Shown here in pieces: positions 6,033 to 8,651 of a DNA stretch of 8,651 nt; the first letter of the stretch is position 1; each line of letters begins with the position of its first letter. A program made the translations under genes and the position numbers. This stretch comes from Candidatus Fermentibacterota bacterium (GTDB lineage: Bacteria > JAFGKV01). The stretch is taken from assembly GCA_016928395.1 (NCBI GenBank), contig JAFGKV010000241.1, positions 1 through 8,651 on the forward strand, written 5' to 3'. Below the pieces are notes generated by a model. The model saw nothing but the letters and a program-made list of their open reading frames with translations, was not told the origin of the DNA and made no database searches.

Positions 6033-6059
6033 TCCTCCCGGGCCGGGATGCCTCCTGAG
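6022..6059. terminator. Perfect 14 bp hairpin at the left end of the IS element
   Basis: CTCAGGAGGCATCC (6022-6035) and GGATGCCTCCTGAG (6046-6059) are exact complements around a 10-base loop. The hairpin lies 42 bases past the tnpC stop. No T-run follows in the tnpC direction, so it is not a standard intrinsic terminator. It could still stall or protect transcripts, and because its outer arm is part of the terminal repeat it may also serve in end recognition or limit read-through into the neighbouring gene. Confidence 0.6.
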
Positions 6060-6101
6060 GGAAGTGGGCGAGTGGATGTGGCGCTGCTGGCTGGATGACG
6101 A

Positions 6102-7607
6102 CTACGTGGTGTTGACGGCCGGGACGAAGGGGTTGCCCAGGAAGACTCGGCACAAGGCTTCCAGGGCGTTGAGGCCGTTCTTCCGCGCCGTCGAGACGTA
6201 GCCGCGGATACGGCAGAAGTCCACGAGGGCGTCAAAGCTTCGGAAGGTGCCGGAGATCTTCTGCCGCAGCTTCATCATCCGCAGATCGCGCTCCGAGAGG
6301 TTGTTGTCGAACGGGACCGAGAAGTCGCGCATGAAGGCGAGGATGCCGTCGGGGTGGTTCCGGAATCGGTCGAGCAGGTTGCGGGCTTTGCTCTGCTTGC
6401 GGCGTCCCCGGCGCGTGGGGCCAGCCGACGGTTCCATGAGCGGATTCTGCGCGTAGCCGGCTTCCACGATCTGCTGATATCGCTTGAGGAACCAGTCGAG
6501 ATCCTCAACCGGCAGGGCGGCGAGGCCCGCGTCGCGGGCGGTATCGGCCGCCGTCTTGATCGCCAGCAGATGGTCGATCATGGTTTTGGCCCACGCCTGG
6601 CCTTGCTCCTCCCACAGGAAGATGAGTTCGCGCAGGAGGTGCGCGTTGCAGAAGGCGTGGTCGCAGTCGTACTTCAGGTAAGAGTCCCAGAAGTCGTGGA
6701 CGGCGCGGCCCCGGAAATAGGGCAGGATGCCGGCGGCGTTCATGGCTTCGCACCCGCGCCGCGTGTGCGCGAAGTACCAGGTCAACCAGTGGGTCGAGAC
6801 GGTGTGCAGCCAGTGCAGGCTGCCGGTAGCGCGCACGCCGGTCTCGTCAAAGCCTGCCACGTCGGCGGTGGCTGCCTGTGCGCGGATGAGTTCGTCGACC
6901 GGCTGCAGCCGCCGGGAGCACGCGGCGGAGAGGTTGGCCAGCGTTCCTTCACTGAACGTGGCGCAGGCAAAGAGGTCGCGCATGATCTCGGTCAGCCGAT
7001 CGAAGGGCAGCAACTGGTACTCCTTGAGATAGACGGCCACGCTTTTGACGCGAAGGCCGTACTGCACGGGGGCCGCGGCCTCCGGCGGAAACGCGGCGCG
7101 GTTGACGCAGCCGCAGGTGCAGGTCTTGACTTCGGCCTGGTGCTCGGTGACCTCCAGCTTCGGCTCGGGCAGATCGAAGACCTGTCGGCGTTCGACGCGG
7201 TCCGGGGCCTGTTGCGTCAAAGAGCGGCCACACCCCACGCAGCGTTCGACCGGGTGGCGCACCGTGCGATCCGGCTTTGCCACCATGCGCAGGGTCCGGC
7301 CCGGATGGCCGGGCTGGCCGCCGGTGGGCCGCTCGCTGGGCGGGCGCAGGCTCTTGGGCTTGGGTGTGCTTAGACCGTCGGAGGACGGCGGCTTACTGCT
7401 GTTGTGGGAGTCCTTCGCCACCTGCTCTTCCAACTGCCGCACCCGCCGTTCGCTGGCCTCGAGGCGTATCGTCAGATCCGGCACCTGCCGCTCCAGGGCG
7501 TGGATAGCACCAGCGGCGTCATGGAGTCGCGCGTCCATCTCCACTAGTACGCGCACGACGGTTTCCTCGCCGGCGCGATAGATCGCCCGAGCCTCTTCCC
7601 GTGTCAT
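6102..7607 (-). CDS. tnpC: IS66-family transposase TnpC
   Basis: DDE transposase that cuts and joins the element ends. The 501-residue protein shows the full IS66 TnpC plan: an N-terminal coiled-coil/leucine-zipper region (about 10-65); the Asn/Ser/Pro-rich linker DSHNSSKPPSSDG (66-78) with GGQPGHPG (96-103); a zinc-binding region with C123-x2-C126 and CTCGC (163-167); the linker HQAEVKTC; then the catalytic core with D254 in AGFDETG, D305 in VHDFWDSY and E439 in NNLSERDLR, plus the HAFCNAHLLREL motif (317-328). The C-terminal block (RSFDALVDFCRIRGYVSTARKNGLNALEAL) is also typical. ATG at 7607 is chosen because it overlaps the stop of the DruA-like gene as TGATG and starts the family N-terminus; an upstream in-frame start would add 15 unrelated residues. 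Key residues are intact. Confidence 0.96.
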   Translation of the reverse strand: MTREEARAIYRAGEETVVRVLVEMDARLHDAAGAIHALERQVPDLTIRLEASERRVRQLEEQVAKDSHNSSKPPSSDGLSTPKPKSLRPPSERPTGGQPGHPGRTLRMVAKPDRTVRHPVERCVGCGRSLTQQAPDRVERRQVFDLPEPKLEVTEHQAEVKTCTCGCVNRAAFPPEAAAPVQYGLRVKSVAVYLKEYQLLPFDRLTEIMRDLFACATFSEGTLANLSAACSRRLQPVDELIRAQAATADVAGFDETGVRATGSLHWLHTVSTHWLTWYFAHTRRGCEAMNAAGILPYFRGRAVHDFWDSYLKYDCDHAFCNAHLLRELIFLWEEQGQAWAKTMIDHLLAIKTAADTARDAGLAALPVEDLDWFLKRYQQIVEAGYAQNPLMEPSAGPTRRGRRKQSKARNLLDRFRNHPDGILAFMRDFSVPFDNNLSERDLRMMKLRQKISGTFRSFDALVDFCRIRGYVSTARKNGLNALEALCRVFLGNPFVPAVNTT

Positions 7608-8518
7608 CACCTGTCCGCCCTTCCTTCGGTTCGGGAGCAGGCGAATGCACACAACTCCCGCCGGAAGTCCGTGACGAGTGGGTACAGATACACGTCCTTG
7701 ACCGCGGCGCGGATGCGATGCTCGCGGTCATTCCGGGTCCGGCCCTGTGTCGCGCCCAGCCGCAGCCAGTTGGCCGCCCGGTAGCAGGTTCCCTTGAAAC
7801 GGTCGCGGTCCACGAACGTCTCCACCGCATGCACAGGATGCCCATACTTGGCCTGCCAGTCGGCGCGAATACGGCGGGCGATCAAGCCCAGCACATGACT
7901 CGCCAGATGCGGAACCTCAACCCACGGCAGGATCAGAAAGCGCGTGTTGTTGGTCAGCCCCTGCAGGTTGCGCGCCCGCGTGGCGCGATCCCACCCCAGG
8001 AAGGCGTCGCGTGGTGCGCACTTCCACGCCGCCGACCCGAACAGCAGAGAGGCCACCGGCTGGCCCAGGCGGTCACGCACCAGATACCGGAGGTTCTCAC
8101 CCACCGTGTTGCGGTGACCAAGGTAGTGGTAACGAGCCAGCAGACTGTTGAACAGCCGCAGGTCTTCCGAGCCGGGCGCGACGACGCTCACGGCCAGCGG
8201 CCGCACGTCGCGCAACGCGCGGCGAATCGGCTCGGTCGCATGCGCCACGACCGGCACGCGGCGATTGCGGAACCCGTTAGGTGAGGGGCTGCGACGCTTC
8301 GGCAGGTGGATGTGGCCGGATCGTTCCAGCTTCAGCAGCAGCGTGCGCGCCGCCATATCCTTGAGGCGGCCGTGTGCAGTCCGCCACTCCCAGAGACGAC
8401 ACAGCTCCTGGCTCAGTCGGCTTCTGCCCCACTCAGGATGTGCGGCCAGCAGATGCCGGATCTGATCGATCTCCTGGCCGCACAGATGGCGGCCTTGTAG
8501 CACCAGAGTAGAAGTCAT
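7607..8518 (-). CDS. DruA-like (DUF4338) protein carried by the IS66 element
   Basis: The 303-residue protein resembles the DUF4338 family, whose namesake DruA is a component of the Druantia anti-phage system. An N-terminal region (about 1-75) has AAHPEWGRSRLSQELCRLWEW and RLKDMAARTLLLKLERSGHI, a helical, winged-helix-like pattern. A linker follows, then the core: LLARYHYLGHRNTVGENLRY (127-146), ASLLFGSAAWKCAPRDAFLG, RNLQGLTNNTRFLILPWV (183-200), ASHVLGLIARRI, and VETFVDRDRFKGTCYRAANW (232-251), ending LYPL. ATG at 8518 is preferred because the conserved part begins there; a GTG at 8584 would add 22 residues. No strong ribosome site precedes either. Its stop overlaps the tnpC start, so the two are co-translated. 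No other Druantia gene is near. A DNA-binding or end-processing role in transposition is inference; defence is less likely here. Confidence 0.85.
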   Translation of the reverse strand: MTSTLVLQGRHLCGQEIDQIRHLLAAHPEWGRSRLSQELCRLWEWRTAHGRLKDMAARTLLLKLERSGHIHLPKRRSPSPNGFRNRRVPVVAHATEPIRRALRDVRPLAVSVVAPGSEDLRLFNSLLARYHYLGHRNTVGENLRYLVRDRLGQPVASLLFGSAAWKCAPRDAFLGWDRATRARNLQGLTNNTRFLILPWVEVPHLASHVLGLIARRIRADWQAKYGHPVHAVETFVDRDRFKGTCYRAANWLRLGATQGRTRNDREHRIRAAVKDVYLYPLVTDFRRELCAFACSRTEGRADR

Positions 8519-8631
8519 GGGAGACAAGGTAGGGCGTGGGAGGCGATGAGTCCAGCCCAAAACGCACCTCCGCTTTCGCACCACCTGCCAATGCGATACT
8601 CCCCTCCGCCTACCTCCCCCTCATCAGCTTG
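8519..8631 (-). promoter_or_regulatory. Leader region between the right IS end and the DruA-like gene
   Basis: This purine-rich leader (on the transcribed strand) must hold the promoter of the IS operon, but no clear -35/-10 pair can be named. GCCTACCT occurs at 8608-8615 and again in the terminal repeat at 8633-8640, 25 bases apart. An inverted near-copy, AGGTAGG, lies at 8527-8533. These may be transposase-binding sites. Confidence 0.3.
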
Positions 8632-8651
8632 TGCCTACCTGAGTAGTTACC
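8632..8651 (-). repeat. Right terminal inverted repeat of the IS66 element
   Basis: The complement reads GGTAACTACTCAGG, then T, then AGGCA, matching the left end at 6014-6032. The final base of the window coincides with the outer edge of the repeat, so the flanking host DNA is not visible. Confidence 0.88.

Larger units (their letters stand above)
6015..8650 (-). mobile_element. IS66-family (ISBst12-like) insertion sequence carrying a DruA-like gene
   Basis: The element is about 2636 bp, bounded by inverted repeats beginning GTAACTACTCAGG, in keeping with the GTAA termini usual for IS66. It holds two genes on one strand, a DruA-like gene and then tnpC, with a TGATG junction. The small tnpA and tnpB genes of classical IS66 are absent, which fits the ISBst12 subgroup that encodes only TnpC. 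Both genes are full length and the catalytic residues are present, so the copy looks recent and possibly active. The left flank 6007-6014 (CAGAAGGG) would be one half of the 8 bp target duplication expected for IS66; the other half lies outside the window. The extra matching base at 6014/8651 could be part of the repeat or chance. Confidence 0.9.

Noticed and set aside
5265-6098. Plus-strand open frame (277 codons) opposite the start of the lysozyme-like gene
   Set aside because: It crosses the IS boundary and is His/Pro/Arg-rich, typical of the antisense of an acidic protein.
6354-7373. Long plus-strand open frame (339 codons) opposite tnpC
   Set aside because: It is the antisense shadow of the conserved GC-rich transposase gene; its Gly/Ala/Val/Gln-rich translation matches no family.
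7601-8284. Plus-strand open frame (227 codons) opposite the DruA-like gene
   Set aside because: Antisense shadow of a recognisable conserved protein.
7607-8518. A Druantia defence locus
   Set aside because: Only a DruA-like gene is present, inside an insertion sequence and coupled to tnpC; no large helicase (DruE) or other Druantia gene is in the window.

Overview
The window is bacterial, GC-rich and gene-poor in its left half. It looks like an accessory region with much gene decay, bounded on the right by an insertion sequence. Shine-Dalgarno sites (AGGAG, AGGAGG) precede at least two genes. No housekeeping gene or RNA gene is present, so the phylum cannot be fixed. The acidic, Asp/Asn-rich secreted-type protein, the ISBst12-like IS66 element and the HicAB and DUF4143-ATPase genes would suit a large-genome environmental lineage such as Planctomycetota or Armatimonadota, but this is a guess.

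Layout. Positions 1-360 hold a minus-strand fragment of a surface-protein-type gene running off the left edge, an 8+8 bp palindrome (217-238) and a broken small plus-strand ORF. A hicA-hicB toxin-antitoxin pair follows on the minus strand (787 to 360). The stretch 809-1487 has only degraded open frames. A plus-strand AAA_14/DUF4143 ATPase lies at 1488-2801. At 2936-3117 the first segment recurs: a 54 bp block with one mismatch, a shorter gene fragment ending in a stop, and the same palindrome with a different spacer (3049-3070). The HicAB genes and the ATPase therefore lie between two direct repeats about 2.83 kb apart.

On the minus strand, 5975 to 3373 is a two-gene unit. The first gene encodes an acidic multidomain protein ending in a lysozyme-like (lytic transglycosylase-type) domain. 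The second encodes a 182-residue protein with a signal peptide, and its Shine-Dalgarno sequence abuts the stop codon of the first. The first gene has lost its 5' end close to the insertion sequence. Its remaining N-terminus is homologous to the fragment at the left edge of the window, so a family of related genes is scattered here.

Positions 6015-8650 are a complete-looking IS66-family element of about 2.64 kb with GTAA-starting terminal inverted repeats. Instead of tnpA/tnpB it carries a DruA-like (DUF4338) gene, translationally coupled by a TGATG overlap to tnpC. The end of tnpC is followed by a perfect 14 bp hairpin that overlaps the left terminal repeat. The window stops one base past the right terminus, so the target duplication and the gene portion beyond the element cannot be seen.

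The most interesting items are the DruA-TnpC transposon architecture with its terminal hairpin, and the duplicated palindrome-centred segments flanking the HicAB/ATPase island.
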